From the NCBI RefSeq assembly GCF_005771525.1, contig NZ_VAVZ01000019.1:1-62806 (forward strand): 62,806 nt of DNA. Reading direction: 5' to 3'. The stretch is from Nesterenkonia salmonea (GTDB lineage Bacteria; Actinomycetota; Actinomycetes; Actinomycetales; Micrococcaceae). Both the position numbers and the translations under genes were made by a program. How positions within the stretch are numbered: position 1 is the first letter of the stretch; every line of letters begins with the position of its first letter. The notes below the pieces were generated by a model, which did no database searches, was not told where the DNA came from, and saw nothing but the letters and a program-made list of their open reading frames with translations. Positions 1 to 11,701 of this stretch are shown here, in pieces.

Positions 1-95
1 ACAAAGTCGCCCGAGCACGAACCAGCCTCAACGAACAGGCAAACCAAAACTGAGACAGACCACTAGCGCGCCTCATGCGAGGCAGGTATTGACGT

Positions 96-470
96 TCAGC
101 TCCAGACGGCCAGTCCGGAAATGTCCTCCGGGAGCGCGTTCACAAACGATGTCCGCTCGCCTGGTGTCACCGCATCAGCGATCACAGAGATCGTAGCGTG
201 AGTGACACGCGTGGCGGCTTCGCGATCGAGGTCTAAAGCTGATTCGATCCGACCCAGCAGCGTGTCCCTCGTCAGATCCTCCGCCGCCTCGCCAGAGGCT
301 AATGCTCCCTTGTACTCCTCCGGCAGCTGTGCGGCAATTTCGCGTGCCTCCGAGCCGATGTTGAGACGGCTGAGTTCAGCCAGAACCGCAGTGCCTGCCT
401 CATGTGCCGCCTCTGTGGATTCCAGCTCGGCACGTTCCTTGATAATGGTGTCAATCTCTTCAGTCTGCAC
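96..470 (-). CDS. DUF2267 family protein
   Basis: A small acidic protein of 124 residues that matches the DUF2267 pattern: a helical domain with a conserved A-AQLP motif near residues 46-50 and a second half rich in Glu and Asp. The GTG start at 470 is chosen because GGAGG lies at 476-480, a good ribosome-binding distance upstream. The function of DUF2267 proteins is not established. A short perfect stem (GCCTC/GAGGC, 70-83) follows the stop but has no T-tract. The gene stands alone and diverges from the ATP-grasp gene to its right. Confidence 0.75.
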   Translation of the reverse strand: MQTEEIDTIIKERAELESTEAAHEAGTAVLAELSRLNIGSEAREIAAQLPEEYKGALASGEAAEDLTRDTLLGRIESALDLDREAATRVTHATISVIADAVTPGERTSFVNALPEDISGLAVWS

Positions 471-678
471 TCATGCCTCCTGTTCAATATGGGTCGTCTT
501 GATGTCTCGCCACGCTATCTGCTCAACCATGGTCAGCTGCAACCTCGCTTGGTCTCCTGCGGCATCATGGGAGTCGCCCCTGACACGTACGTGCCCGGTG
601 CTCGCGGCTTCCGTGTTGGCATATTTCTCCCTGTAAAGTCATCTTCCAGGGGGCTTCCGAGAAGGTCTCAATGGCCTG

Positions 679-1845
679 GTGGAGGTGCGTCGTGAGAGAG
701 CAGAGGTTAGGCCCGTGGAACTAGAAGAGACACACCAGTATTTGGTGAAGCACGACATCAAGGGCGGCCTCACCGTGACCCTCTTAGCCAGCCGAGCGTT
801 GGAAAAGGGGATACCCATCTCCGGGGATTCCAAGCGGCGTTTGACCATGAAGGTCGGCAATCGAAGCGTCTGGTTCGACGGCGCCCGCTCAAACCTGAAT
901 GATCTGCTTGCCCGCCGCTGCACCCGATACAAGGATGTGACCAGCCGCCTGCTCCTCAATAGAGGTGTCCGGGCCCCTGAGAACATTGCCTTCGGCCATC
1001 ACCAATTGGATGAAGCGTGGAGCTGGGCGTCGCATCAGACTCCCGTTGTCGTGAAGCCACCCAACGAGGGCATGGGCTCATCAGTTCATATTGGGATCTC
1101 CGAGTTCACCGAATTCGAGGCCGCGTTCAAAGACGTCGCTTCCCAGTCCGACTATGTCTTGGTCGAGCGCTTCGTCGAAGGAGTGGAACATCGAGTGCTG
1201 TTGGTCTACGGCAAAGTTGCTGCCGCCGCACGACGTGTGCCTGCCAATGTCATCGGAGACGGTTCCTCCACTGTTGCCGAGCTCATTGAGGAGAAGAACA
1301 GGCAACGCACTGCATCGCAAAACCCTGTGCATTACCAAATCCCTGTCGACGACGTCGTTGTCAAAGAGCTGAAAAAGAGTCAGCTCACCTTGGAATCGGT
1401 CCCCGAAGATGGTCAGCAAGTCTGGCTGCGCCCAAACTCCAACGTCCACAGCGGGGGAGACGGCGTGGACGCCACAGATGAGCTCACCCCTGAAGAGATC
1501 CGCATGGCCGAAGACGTGGCCAAAGCCATACCCGGCCTGCGCGTCGCTGGAATTGACATGCTCCTTCCGCGCGAGGGGCAAGGGGATAAACCCTATGTGC
1601 TCGAAGTCAATAGCAGCGCCATGATCACCGGTCATCACTACCCTTGGACCGGTCAGAGTCGGGACGCCGCTGGCATGCTGGTGGATGCCATGTTCGCCGA
1701 CGCCGCTTCCAAGAAGAATCAGACACCTCAGAAGCCGGTTATGACAGTGAAAGAACCGGAAGTCCGCACCTCATCGCGGCTGCGCAAGCAGATCCGTATC
1801 CTGCGCCGACGGCTGCAGTGGTTGACATCCAGGAAGCTCCGGTAA
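679..1845 (+). CDS. ATP-grasp enzyme, cyanophycin synthetase/glutathione synthetase-like
   Basis: About 388 residues. A pre-ATP-grasp domain (residues 20-100, with an F/W-DG pattern before a run of Arg) is followed by an ATP-grasp fold: PVVVKPPNEGMGS near 116-128 is the ATP-binding Lys and glycine loop, and VLEVNSSAM near 312-320 is the metal-binding Glu/Asn pair. Enzymes of this group form amide bonds between a carboxylate and an amine using ATP; the substrate cannot be told here. The tail after about residue 350 is Lys/Arg-rich. The start is uncertain: GTG 679, or GTG 715 just before VELEETHQYL. It is related to the ATP-grasp domain of the gene split by the transposon near 41-42 kb, so the two may share a pathway (inference). 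Confidence 0.75.
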   Translation: MEVRRERAEVRPVELEETHQYLVKHDIKGGLTVTLLASRALEKGIPISGDSKRRLTMKVGNRSVWFDGARSNLNDLLARRCTRYKDVTSRLLLNRGVRAPENIAFGHHQLDEAWSWASHQTPVVVKPPNEGMGSSVHIGISEFTEFEAAFKDVASQSDYVLVERFVEGVEHRVLLVYGKVAAAARRVPANVIGDGSSTVAELIEEKNRQRTASQNPVHYQIPVDDVVVKELKKSQLTLESVPEDGQQVWLRPNSNVHSGGDGVDATDELTPEEIRMAEDVAKAIPGLRVAGIDMLLPREGQGDKPYVLEVNSSAMITGHHYPWTGQSRDAAGMLVDAMFADAASKKNQTPQKPVMTVKEPEVRTSSRLRKQIRILRRRLQWLTSRKLR

Positions 1846-1861
1846 GGAGCCAAGGTCAAAA

Positions 1862-1877
1862 AGTGATCTCGGTCACA
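1862..1877. promoter_or_regulatory. candidate GlxR/CRP-type operator upstream of pckG
   Basis: AGTGATCTCGGTCACA is a near-palindrome that fits the actinobacterial GlxR/CRP consensus TGTGANNTANNTCACA at most fixed positions. It lies about 206 bases before the pckG start, in the only intergenic space available for a pckG promoter. Regulation of gluconeogenesis by cAMP-dependent regulators is known in actinobacteria; its action here is inferred. Confidence 0.45.
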
Positions 1878-2082
1878 CTTCTGCGAGTAGTTCACCTGAT
1901 TGTGACATTGGCGCGTTAGAGTTAGCGCTGTCTCCTCCTGACGCCGCAGGCCCATCGCGGAAGCAAGGACGGCACGTACAACGTAGTACGCGCCACGGAC
2001 CGTTCGCGGTCCACCTGCCCTTCGCATGGTGTGGCAGAGGGAGAAGGCGCGATACATCTGTCACCCAATGGAGGGAAAAACA

Positions 2083-3933
2083 GTGAACACCGTTGCAATG
2101 GCGCCCGGTGAAAATATTTGGGACATCGCCAAGGATGCCCCCACTACACACCAGAAGCTCATCGACTTCGTCGCTTCGATCGCGGAGCTCACAGAGCCGC
2201 AAAACGTCCACTGGGTGGACGGTTCGGAAGAAGAACACACTCGGCTCACCGATCACCTCGTGGACACCGGAACCCTGACTCGCCTCACCAGTCCGGACTT
2301 TCCCAATTCCTTCGCCGCCTTCTCCGACCCGGCCGACGTCGCCCGCGTGGAATCGCGGACGTTCATCTGCTCTGAGAAGGAGCGCGACGCCGGTTTCACT
2401 AATAACTGGGTGGAGCCGGAGGAGATGCGCAAGACTCTCAGCGGAGTATTTCAGGGCGCAATGCGGGGCAGGACCATGTATGTCATACCGTTCGTCATGG
2501 GCCACCTCGAAGCCGATGACCCGAAGTTCGGCGTGGAGATCACAGATTCCGCCTACGTCGTGACCTCGATGCGCATCATGGCGCGCATCGGCACCGATGT
2601 TCTGCGCAAGATCGAGGAGCTCGACGCGTTCTTCGTCCCCGCCGTGCACTCGGTGGGCGCCCCGCTGGAGCCCGGCGATGAGGATGTGCCGTGGCCCTGC
2701 AATGAGGACAAGTACATCGTCCACTTCCCGGAGAGTCGGGAGATCTGGTCCTTCGGCTCCGGCTACGGGGGCAACGCCCTGTTGGGGAAGAAGTGCTACG
2801 CGCTGCGCATCGCCTCGGTGATGGCGCGCGATGAGGGCTGGCTCGCCGAGCATATGCTCATCCTGAAGCTCACCAGCCCCGAGCAGAAGAGCTACTACAT
2901 CTCCGCAGCCTTCCCCTCGGCCTGCGGCAAAACCAACCTCGCGCTGATCGACCCCACCCTGGAGGGCTGGAAGGCTGAGACGCTCGGTGATGACATCACC
3001 TGGATCCGGCCCGGCGCAAACGGTGAGTTCCGGGTGATGAACCCAGAGGCCGGATACTTCGGGGTGGCACCGGGCACCGGGTGGCACACCAACGCCAACG
3101 CCATGCGCGCCATCGCCAAGGGCAACTCCATCTTCACCAACTGCGCCCTTACAGATGACGGCGGGGTCTGGTGGGAAGGCATGACGGAAGAGACTCCAGA
3201 ACACCTCATCGATTGGACTGGTCAGAACTGGACCCCAGACTCTGACGAACCAGCAGCGCACCCCAATGCCCGGTTCTGCACTCCCATTGACCAGACTGAC
3301 ATGCTGGCGCCGGAGTACTTTGAACCGAACGGAGTGAAGCTCGACGCCATCCTTTTCGGCGGCCGCCGGAAGACGACAGTGCCGCTGGTGACCGAAGCGC
3401 GTGATTGGAACCACGGCATTTTCTTCGGCGCCACCCTCTCATCGGAGACGACCGCTGCAGCCGAGGGGCAGGTGGGTACGGTACGCAGGGACCCCATGGC
3501 CATGCTGCCGTTCATCGGATACGACGCCGGTGACTACCTCAAGCATTGGGTGGAAGTCTCCGACGCCGCCTCAGAAGAGGACCTGCCCAGGATCTTCCTG
3601 GTCAACTGGTTCCGCCGCAACCGTGACGGCGGTTTCGCGTGGCCTGGATTCGCGGAGAACACCCGTGTTTTGAAGTGGATTGTGGAACGGCTTGAAGGAC
3701 ACGGGGAAGCTACCGAGACTCCCATCGGTTTCACTCCGACTCCCGAGGCCCTAGATCTCAGCGGACTCGAGGTCAGTGACCAAGACATAGAAGATGCGCT
3801 CAAGGTCGACCCCGCAGAATGGGCCGAAGAGCTGGTGGGGATTGACGAATGGTTTGGAGAATTCGGAGAATCCCTGCCTGAGACGATTCGCGCTGAAGCA
3901 GAGCAACTGCGTCAGCGCATCAAAGCCGACTAG
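2083..3933 (+). CDS. pckG: phosphoenolpyruvate carboxykinase (GTP)
   Basis: This enzyme converts oxaloacetate plus GTP to phosphoenolpyruvate, CO2 and GDP in the cytoplasm, the first committed step of gluconeogenesis. At 616 residues it has the normal length of the GTP-dependent class. The nucleotide-binding loop [11 protein letters not shown] is present, as is the downstream [13 protein letters not shown] segment typical of the GTP enzyme. GTG 2083 is preferred over in-frame codons further upstream because GGAGGG stands eight bases before it and the protein then begins like other family members. The gene is single, with a long leader containing a GlxR-like site, and ends at a strong two-way terminator shared with rmlA. 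Confidence 0.97.
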   Translation: MNTVAMAPGENIWDIAKDAPTTHQKLIDFVASIAELTEPQNVHWVDGSEEEHTRLTDHLVDTGTLTRLTSPDFPNSFAAFSDPADVARVESRTFICSEKERDAGFTNNWVEPEEMRKTLSGVFQGAMRGRTMYVIPFVMGHLEADDPKFGVEITDSAYVVTSMRIMARIGTDVLRKIEELDAFFVPAVHSVGAPLEPGDEDVPWPCNEDKYIVHFPESREIWSFGSGYGGNALLGKKCYALRIASVMARDEGWLAEHMLILKLTSPEQKSYYISAAFPSACGKTNLALIDPTLEGWKAETLGDDITWIRPGANGEFRVMNPEAGYFGVAPGTGWHTNANAMRAIAKGNSIFTNCALTDDGGVWWEGMTEETPEHLIDWTGQNWTPDSDEPAAHPNARFCTPIDQTDMLAPEYFEPNGVKLDAILFGGRRKTTVPLVTEARDWNHGIFFGATLSSETTAAAEGQVGTVRRDPMAMLPFIGYDAGDYLKHWVEVSDAASEEDLPRIFLVNWFRRNRDGGFAWPGFAENTRVLKWIVERLEGHGEATETPIGFTPTPEALDLSGLEVSDQDIEDALKVDPAEWAEELVGIDEWFGEFGESLPETIRAEAEQLRQRIKAD

Positions 3934-3946
3934 AGGAACACTCTTC

Positions 3947-3987
3947 GAGGTCTGCTGGTGAGCGCATGGTGTGCCCGCCAGCAGACC

Positions 3988-3989
<2 letters not shown>
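3947..3989. terminator. bidirectional hairpin terminator between pckG and rmlA
   Basis: A perfect 12-bp inverted repeat, GAGGTCTGCTGG at 3947-3958 and its complement at 3978-3989, lies between the convergent genes pckG and rmlA. The right arm touches the rmlA stop codon. The loop is 19 bases and there is no strong T-run. Confidence 0.7.
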
Positions 3990-4866
<877 letters not shown>

Positions 4867-4878
4867 TATCCCACGCGG

Positions 4879-5892
<1,014 letters not shown>

Positions 5893-5893
<1 letters not shown>

Positions 5894-7284
5894 TGACCGA
5901 ACTCAGCGCCCACCCAACGCCGATTCCAGGCCTGTTAGTGTTCGACCTGCCGCTTCATGGAGACTCACGTGGATGGTTCAAGGAGAACTGGCAACGCGCA
6001 AAGATGACTTCTCTGGGTCTCCCAGACTTCGGCCCCGTTCAGAACAACGTCTCGTTCAACGAAGAGGCTGGTAGCACTCGAGGGCTGCACGCTGAACCCT
6101 GGGACAAACTGATCTCCCTAGCGCACGGGCGGATCTTCGGCGCTTGGGTGGATCTGCGGCCAGGTGAGACATATGGGACGTCATTTTCTTTGGACATGGG
6201 TCCTGAGAAAGCGGTGTTTGTACCGCGGGGGGTTGCCAACGGATATCAGGCACTCGAGCCGAAAACCGTCTACTCCTATCTAGTGAACGATCACTGGAGC
6301 CCGCGGGCTCGCGATTCCTACACGTATCTCAACCTCGCCGATCCAACGATCGGTATCGACTGGCCGATCCCACTGGACCATGCAGAGCTCTCTGACGCCG
6401 ACCGCTCCCATCCCTTCTTTCCCGACGTCGACCCTGTGGCGCCCAAACCGCCAGTCATCGTCGGGGCCTCCGGGCAGTTGGGTCGGGCGCTCGTTGAACA
6501 CTTTCCTGAGGCAGTAGGCCTAGCTCGGACGGACATTGACCTTTGCGATCCGGCGTCGATAGATGCCACGGACTTCTCCCAGTTCGGAGTGATCATCAAC
6601 GCGGCCGCCTACACGGCCGTAGACGCAGCTGAGACGAAACAAGGCCGGCGCGAGTGCTGGCAGGTCAATGTCACAGGGCTGGCGCACTTGGTAGAGCAAG
6701 CCCGCAAACACAGAGTGCCGATGGTGCACATCTCGTCCGACTACGTTTTCGACGGTACCCAAGAAACGCACGACGAAGACGAGCCGCTGAGCCCCTTGGG
6801 CGTATATGGGCAAACCAAGGCCGCCGGAGAGAAGCTGGTTTCAACTCTGCCCAAGCACTGGATCGTGCGCACCAGTTGGGTCATCGGCCAAGGCAACAAC
6901 TTTGTTCGCACAATGGTTGGGCTGGCCTCACGAGGGGTAAACCCGTCCGTAGTAGGTGACCAATACGGTCGTCTGACGTTCACCCGGGATTTGGTCGACG
7001 GCATCGACCACCTCATTCGAACAGCTGCGCCCTTCGGCACCTACCACCTCACTAACGCTGGGCCTCCCCAGAGCTGGGCAGATATTGCCAAACGCGTCTT
7101 CGAACTCTCGGGCCGTTCCTCTGATGACGTCACAGAAGTGACAACAGCCCAGTACGTATCGGAGAAACAGTCCGCGCCACGCCCGCGGAACAGCACATTG
7201 AATCTTGACAAAATCTCCGCCACTGGTTTTCGCCCTGTTCCTGCGGAAAACCGACTTTTCGATTACCTCGATGAAATTCAGTGA
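5893..7284 (+). CDS. rmlCD: fused dTDP-4-dehydrorhamnose 3,5-epimerase / dTDP-4-dehydrorhamnose reductase
   Basis: A 463-residue fusion of the last two rhamnose enzymes. Residues 1-180 are an RmlC cupin, with GLH and VFVPRGVANGYQ marking the epimerase active-site region. Residues 190-463 are an RmlD reductase: the NAD(P)H-binding GASGQLGRALV, then SSDYVFDG and the YGQTK catalytic pair. The ATG at 5893 overlaps the rmlB stop (TGATG), so longer starts inside rmlB are rejected. Such fusions are known in Micrococcales and allow the unstable keto intermediate to pass between domains (inference). Confidence 0.93.
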
Positions 7285-7395
7285 ACTCTCAATGCGTGGG
7301 CCTATTCGTTATACACCATCGCATCCGTATACTTCTGGCAGGGGCTGGCGCATAGTTCCGGGGGGAACCCACACTTTGAGTGAGGATATGACGGT

Positions 7396-8919
7396 ATGAC
7401 GCTGCGACAGGTACTTGGAATTATTGGGCATCGCTGGATTTTAGTGCTGCTGACAACGATCCTGATCGGGGGAGCGACAGCCGCGTACGCACTGCTCACA
7501 CCGCAGGTCTACGAATCCTCGACCACTCTTCGCTATAGCGAGGCCGCGGCCACGACTCTTGAAGGCCCCGGCGGATACCAAGGCATGGAGCTAGACCTGG
7601 ACACATTCTTCGTCACCTCAGAGGAAGTACTTGAGGGGGCGGCGGCGGAGACTGGTGATTCCGTGGCTGAACTGCAGGAGTCCACCAGCGTGGCCCTGCT
7701 CGAAGGCGTAAGAACGCAACGTCTTGAGATCACAAGTGAGGCAGAGTCCCCGGAACAGGCTCAGGCCCGAGCCAATGCTGTGGGCGAGGCATACACTTCC
7801 CACCTCCAGTCACAGGTCGATGCCAGTCTGGCCGAGTTGGAAGCTGACCTTGAAGAAGCCGATGTGGTGCGGGAAGAAGCTATCGAGGCCGTGGGCGAGG
7901 ACCCTGAGGACACATTCGTTCAGGACCAATTGGGTGTGGCGCTCTCGGAACACGCTGAACTGGCGAGTCAGATAGACGCCATCGAAAATGCAGGCCCCCC
8001 AGTCACGACGCTCCAGACGGCCTCTCCCGGAGGTCGCGTCGGCACAGACCTTCCTCTCCTGATCGTGATCGGCATCATCAGTGGGCTCATCGCAGGTGCC
8101 GGAGTTGCGCTGATTCGGGACCTCTTTGACGACCGTATGCGCACTGCATTGGCCATGCAGGAAATAGCTGAACAACCGCTTCTTGCCGAAATCCCGCTGG
8201 TAGAGAAACGGGGAGCTGACGATCTCTCACTACCCCTGGCAGGAATCGCGCCAACACCCTTCAATGAGAGCATTCGCAACCTGCGAACCTCGCTACAAGT
8301 CTCCTACTCGGAGCAGCATGCCGTCATCGCCATTACCAGCCCGATGCCAGCGGACGGTAAAACGTTCCTTACAGCCAACTTGGCCGTCTCAGTGGCACGC
8401 AGCGGGCGCAGCGTGGTCATCGTCAGCGGTGACTTGCGACGCCCTCGTGTGGAGTCTTACTTCGGGGAGCAAACAGAAAAAGAAGGGCTCTCTGAAGCTC
8501 TACGGTCCGATGCCGCAACCGAGCAGATTCGTGAGTTTTTGCTGCCCACTCAATTCGACGGACTTCGCCTGCTGCCGGCTGGGGTGGCTCGGTCCCAGCC
8601 TGCAGATCTCTTGGCGGGTGACTCCCTGCCCCGGGTGATCGAACGCCTGAGGGAGTTGGCGGATGTCATCCTCATTGATACGCCTCCAGGGATGGTCATT
8701 GCCGACGCCACGCTCTTGGGCGCTCAAGCCGACGGCGTGGTCGTGGTCTCATCGGTGAAGTCCACCAGTAAGCGCAACCTCCTCTCCACCTTAGAAACGC
8801 TAGAGTCCAGCGGTTGCTCGGTCGCAGGCATCGTTGCCAACCGTTCCAAGCGCCGAACGATGCCCCGGAGTTACGACTCTTATCTGGAAACTGCCAGTGA
8901 TGTGGACGCGAAAAGCTGA
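7396..8919 (+). CDS. Wzc/CpsCD-like chain-length regulator and tyrosine autokinase
   Basis: A 507-residue membrane protein. The N-terminal Wzz-type domain has one membrane helix near residue 18-35 and a second near 215-235, with a Glu-rich extracellular coiled region between. The cytoplasmic C-terminal half is a bacterial tyrosine-kinase ATPase: Walker A-like PADGKTF near 317, Walker A' region VSGDLRRP near 343 and Walker B LIDTPPG near 424. The first Asp of the usual A' motif is Ser here. Only two tyrosines (SYDSYLE) stand near the C-terminus, fewer than in Wzc. It probably controls polymer length and export, opposed by the LMW phosphatase at 23742. GAGGAT precedes the ATG. Confidence 0.85.
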   Translation: MTLRQVLGIIGHRWILVLLTTILIGGATAAYALLTPQVYESSTTLRYSEAAATTLEGPGGYQGMELDLDTFFVTSEEVLEGAAAETGDSVAELQESTSVALLEGVRTQRLEITSEAESPEQAQARANAVGEAYTSHLQSQVDASLAELEADLEEADVVREEAIEAVGEDPEDTFVQDQLGVALSEHAELASQIDAIENAGPPVTTLQTASPGGRVGTDLPLLIVIGIISGLIAGAGVALIRDLFDDRMRTALAMQEIAEQPLLAEIPLVEKRGADDLSLPLAGIAPTPFNESIRNLRTSLQVSYSEQHAVIAITSPMPADGKTFLTANLAVSVARSGRSVVIVSGDLRRPRVESYFGEQTEKEGLSEALRSDAATEQIREFLLPTQFDGLRLLPAGVARSQPADLLAGDSLPRVIERLRELADVILIDTPPGMVIADATLLGAQADGVVVVSSVKSTSKRNLLSTLETLESSGCSVAGIVANRSKRRTMPRSYDSYLETASDVDAKS

Positions 8920-10405
8920 ACCCCCGTCGCGGTATTCGCGAGGGCTAAAAAGCTGCCGTCCCCGCTTACAGAGCATTCGTTCGGCCTGCTACCACCCATG
9001 GAAGGCGGCTGTATCGCTGATACTGGCGAGCCTAGTCCTGGGCTGTTCCACGGACCCTGACCCGTTGGCAGACGACCCCGATGGTCTTACAGGTATGTCA
9101 ATTGTTGCCCATCACGACGACGATCTGGGCCTGATCAACCCCTCTATAGAGGACGACTTACGGCAGGGAGCTGCGGTACAAACCATTTACATCACCGCTG
9201 GGGATGCTGGTCAAGGCTGGGGCGACTATCCCAAGGGCAGAGAAGAGGGAATTAGGGCCGCCTACGCCCATATGGCCGAGGAATCCTCCCCCTCATGGAC
9301 CTCGGGTGAAGTGTCCGTTGATGGCATGAGCATCGCATACTCCGAGCTTGATGGAGCTGACATACGTCTCTATTGGCTGCGGCTTCCGGACTCCTACCCG
9401 CCAAGACTGGCCGAGTTGTGGTTGGAAGAAACCGAAGCTCTGGAAGCTGTCGACTCTGGTGAGGCGTATACCAAAGATGATCTGATCTCAGTGCTGTCGA
9501 GCTTGATCGATCTTCACGATCCGGCAGTGGTTCGGCACTTGAATTCACGCGATGAGTTCGGAGCGGGAGATCATCTTGACCACGTTGCAGCTGGGCGCTT
9601 TGCGGCGGCGGCGGTGGAAGCCTCCGAGACAGCACCGACCAGTGCCATCTATGGGAGTATGCAGCTCGCTGGGTTGCCGAATACGATACTGACTCCGGAA
9701 GAGCAGCAGCGCAAAGAAGAGACAGTGGCGGTCTACGCGCCGTACGACGAGATTTTCGGGAAACATTGGGATCAGGATGAGCAGGTGGGTATGGCTCTTG
9801 AACGAGACTTCTCCATCCCATCGGCTGAACCACCGACGTTATCGAATCCGCAAGAAGCGAGCCTGTTCAACGACGCCACTTTGCCTGATCCAGACCCGGA
9901 AGGGCAAGAGACTTCGCCGGCGACAGTGGCCACAGCCTTCGAGGTCGGAGGGGACAACGACTGGAGCGCCGTCGGGGGCAGAGTGCAACTGGCTGCCGGG
10001 GCGGACGCTGATGTTGAAGGGGGCGGGTACTTCGCGCATCTGTGGAAGTCTCACGACCAACTGCCTGGTACCTGGCTTGCCTCGAGTACCTGTGATGACG
10101 TTGTGCGGGGTCAATGGGCCGAGTGCCGATTCGTCCAGCCCGTGGCGCTGGATGAAGACAGTCAGTACTTCATCGCTGTCACATTCCCCCGGGGACGCGA
10201 GCCCAACGTCTCTGACGTCATTCCGCAGGATGGTTACGAGTCAGAAACACCTGGCTTGTCAGTTCCAGGTGCCGACAGCAGCCCACAAGGGCTTATGCGT
10301 CGGGGAATGGGCGCAGCTGAAGGATGGGCGCCGGTGACTCCGGATCCGGGTGCGTGGCGCGGGGCAGACGTTCTCCTGGAGTACGAGCCCCGCTCTGCTC
10401 AGTGA
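8900..10405 (+). CDS. lipoprotein with PIG-L deacetylase domain and DUF4082-like C-terminal domain
   Basis: The predicted start at ATG 8900 lies 20 bases inside the end of the kinase gene. A long basic leader ends in a lipobox (LVLGC), so the protein should be a lipoprotein on the outer face of the membrane. AHHDDD after the signal and DHLDH around residue 228 are the zinc-binding motifs of the PIG-L/LmbE family, which removes acetyl groups from GlcNAc-type sugars. The last 160 residues (F-H-LW, GTWLAS, QYFIAVTFP) look like DUF4082, a domain often attached to secreted glycan enzymes. It probably trims acetyl groups from the exported polymer. Confidence 0.75.
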   Translation: MWTRKAEPPSRYSRGLKSCRPRLQSIRSACYHPWKAAVSLILASLVLGCSTDPDPLADDPDGLTGMSIVAHHDDDLGLINPSIEDDLRQGAAVQTIYITAGDAGQGWGDYPKGREEGIRAAYAHMAEESSPSWTSGEVSVDGMSIAYSELDGADIRLYWLRLPDSYPPRLAELWLEETEALEAVDSGEAYTKDDLISVLSSLIDLHDPAVVRHLNSRDEFGAGDHLDHVAAGRFAAAAVEASETAPTSAIYGSMQLAGLPNTILTPEEQQRKEETVAVYAPYDEIFGKHWDQDEQVGMALERDFSIPSAEPPTLSNPQEASLFNDATLPDPDPEGQETSPATVATAFEVGGDNDWSAVGGRVQLAAGADADVEGGGYFAHLWKSHDQLPGTWLASSTCDDVVRGQWAECRFVQPVALDEDSQYFIAVTFPRGREPNVSDVIPQDGYESETPGLSVPGADSSPQGLMRRGMGAAEGWAPVTPDPGAWRGADVLLEYEPRSAQ

Positions 10406-10543
10406 CCCTCGCAGCCCAATAGTCTTGCAGCTATAATGGCCTCAGGGGGCAATCGAAGGGTATTTCGCGCGCTGTGATGGGGGAGCGGGTTATGCCATGC
10501 GCATTGGGTCACGACTCGCGGGTTCTACCGGAAGAAGGCAAGA

Positions 10544-11701
10544 GTGGATGTCCAATTTGTGCCGCTGGTAGATGCGGTTCACGGCATATCTGGCTGGGAA
10601 GATCTCGCCGAGACAGCGGCAGAACCCAATGCATTCCTTGATCCCCGATTCCTCCGGCCCTGCGCATCGCATTTGGAAGAAGCTGAAGACGTGGAACTCG
10701 CCGTGGTGCGGGATGGAAACGAACTTGTGGCACTTCACGCCTTCTCCGACCAACCGATCCAGCTACGTGGCGTGGCTCCCGTCGCCACGTCAACGTCAGG
10801 TCGATTCTTCGATCAGGTTATGGCTGTTCGCCGTCCGTTGATCAGTGGAACAGACCCTGCTGGGGCGGCCACGTCTCTTCTCCAAGCCATGAGCCTGAGT
10901 GAACGCCCCGGGGTCCTCGCGATGGTCGGCGCCCCAGGCGAAGGCAAAGTCGCTGAAGCTATTCGAGCGGCGGCAGTCGACTGCAACATGCCGCGCCATA
11001 CCTTGTCGACCTTTGAAACTGCCTGGTATCGACGCAAATCCGTACCGCCAAGAAAATCAGCCGGAGCGCGCGAGCTCGTCGATATCGTGGCAGGTCAGAC
11101 GTACTTGAGTACTTCGGCGCGAAAAAAGATGAAGCAGCGCCTCCGTGCTATGGAGCGCACATTTGGCCCGGTGAGCTTGGTTGACCGCAGCAAAGATCCA
11201 CTTGCGGTGGACGACTTTCTCGCTCTGGAGAATGCAGGTTGGAAGGGCGACGTATCTCAGGGCGGAGCGGCCTATGCGGCCGAGTCCAAGAGCGCGTGGC
11301 TGCGTGAAGTGGCACATCAGTTCCGAGATTCTGGTCACTTGTATGTGAATGAGCTTCGTGCCGGAGCGACAACGGTCTACCTCGCGATCGAGCTGCGATC
11401 AGGCGACGGTGTTTTCGCACTCAGAGAGACCTTCAACGAGGAAGCCGCAAAGTTCAGCCCCGGTCTCTTGGGGCGAGTATTGGTCCAGAACAGGATTCTC
11501 TCCATACCGGGTGTTCAATTCTATGATCCATGCATGGGTGAGGCAGCGCCAGAGGTGCAGCGGCTTCTTCCTGAGCGCCGAACGCACGAGACATATATGC
11601 TGGCTGTTCGGGGCACAGGACGCAAGGCTGCTCTGCGCATGTACTCTCGACTTGGTGCACGACACCGGGCAAAACGAGATTCAGAGGGGGGCGAATCGTG
11701 A
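10544..11701 (+). CDS. FemAB/BioF2-like GNAT acyltransferase 1
   Basis: A 385-residue cytoplasmic protein. The central Lys/Arg-rich stretch around residue 190 (SARKKMKQRLRAMER) followed by WKGD and a GNAT-like half resembles the BioF2-like/FemAB acetyltransferase family found in polysaccharide loci. GTG 10544 has AGAAGG upstream. The gene shares a four-base start/stop overlap with its paralogue downstream, so the two are co-translated and may form a heterodimer (inference). The acyl donor and acceptor are unknown; aminoacyl or acetyl decoration of the glycan is a reasonable guess. Confidence 0.65.
   Translation: MDVQFVPLVDAVHGISGWEDLAETAAEPNAFLDPRFLRPCASHLEEAEDVELAVVRDGNELVALHAFSDQPIQLRGVAPVATSTSGRFFDQVMAVRRPLISGTDPAGAATSLLQAMSLSERPGVLAMVGAPGEGKVAEAIRAAAVDCNMPRHTLSTFETAWYRRKSVPPRKSAGARELVDIVAGQTYLSTSARKKMKQRLRAMERTFGPVSLVDRSKDPLAVDDFLALENAGWKGDVSQGGAAYAAESKSAWLREVAHQFRDSGHLYVNELRAGATTVYLAIELRSGDGVFALRETFNEEAAKFSPGLLGRVLVQNRILSIPGVQFYDPCMGEAAPEVQRLLPERRTHETYMLAVRGTGRKAALRMYSRLGARHRAKRDSEGGES

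Noticed and set aside
70-83. Small hairpin after the DUF2267 gene as a terminator
   Set aside because: Only a five-base stem with no T-tract on the transcribed side; too weak to list.
1873-3414. Long open frame (513 codons) antisense to pckG
   Set aside because: It is a mirror of a high-GC gene's codon pattern; the plus strand encodes a complete, well-conserved enzyme.
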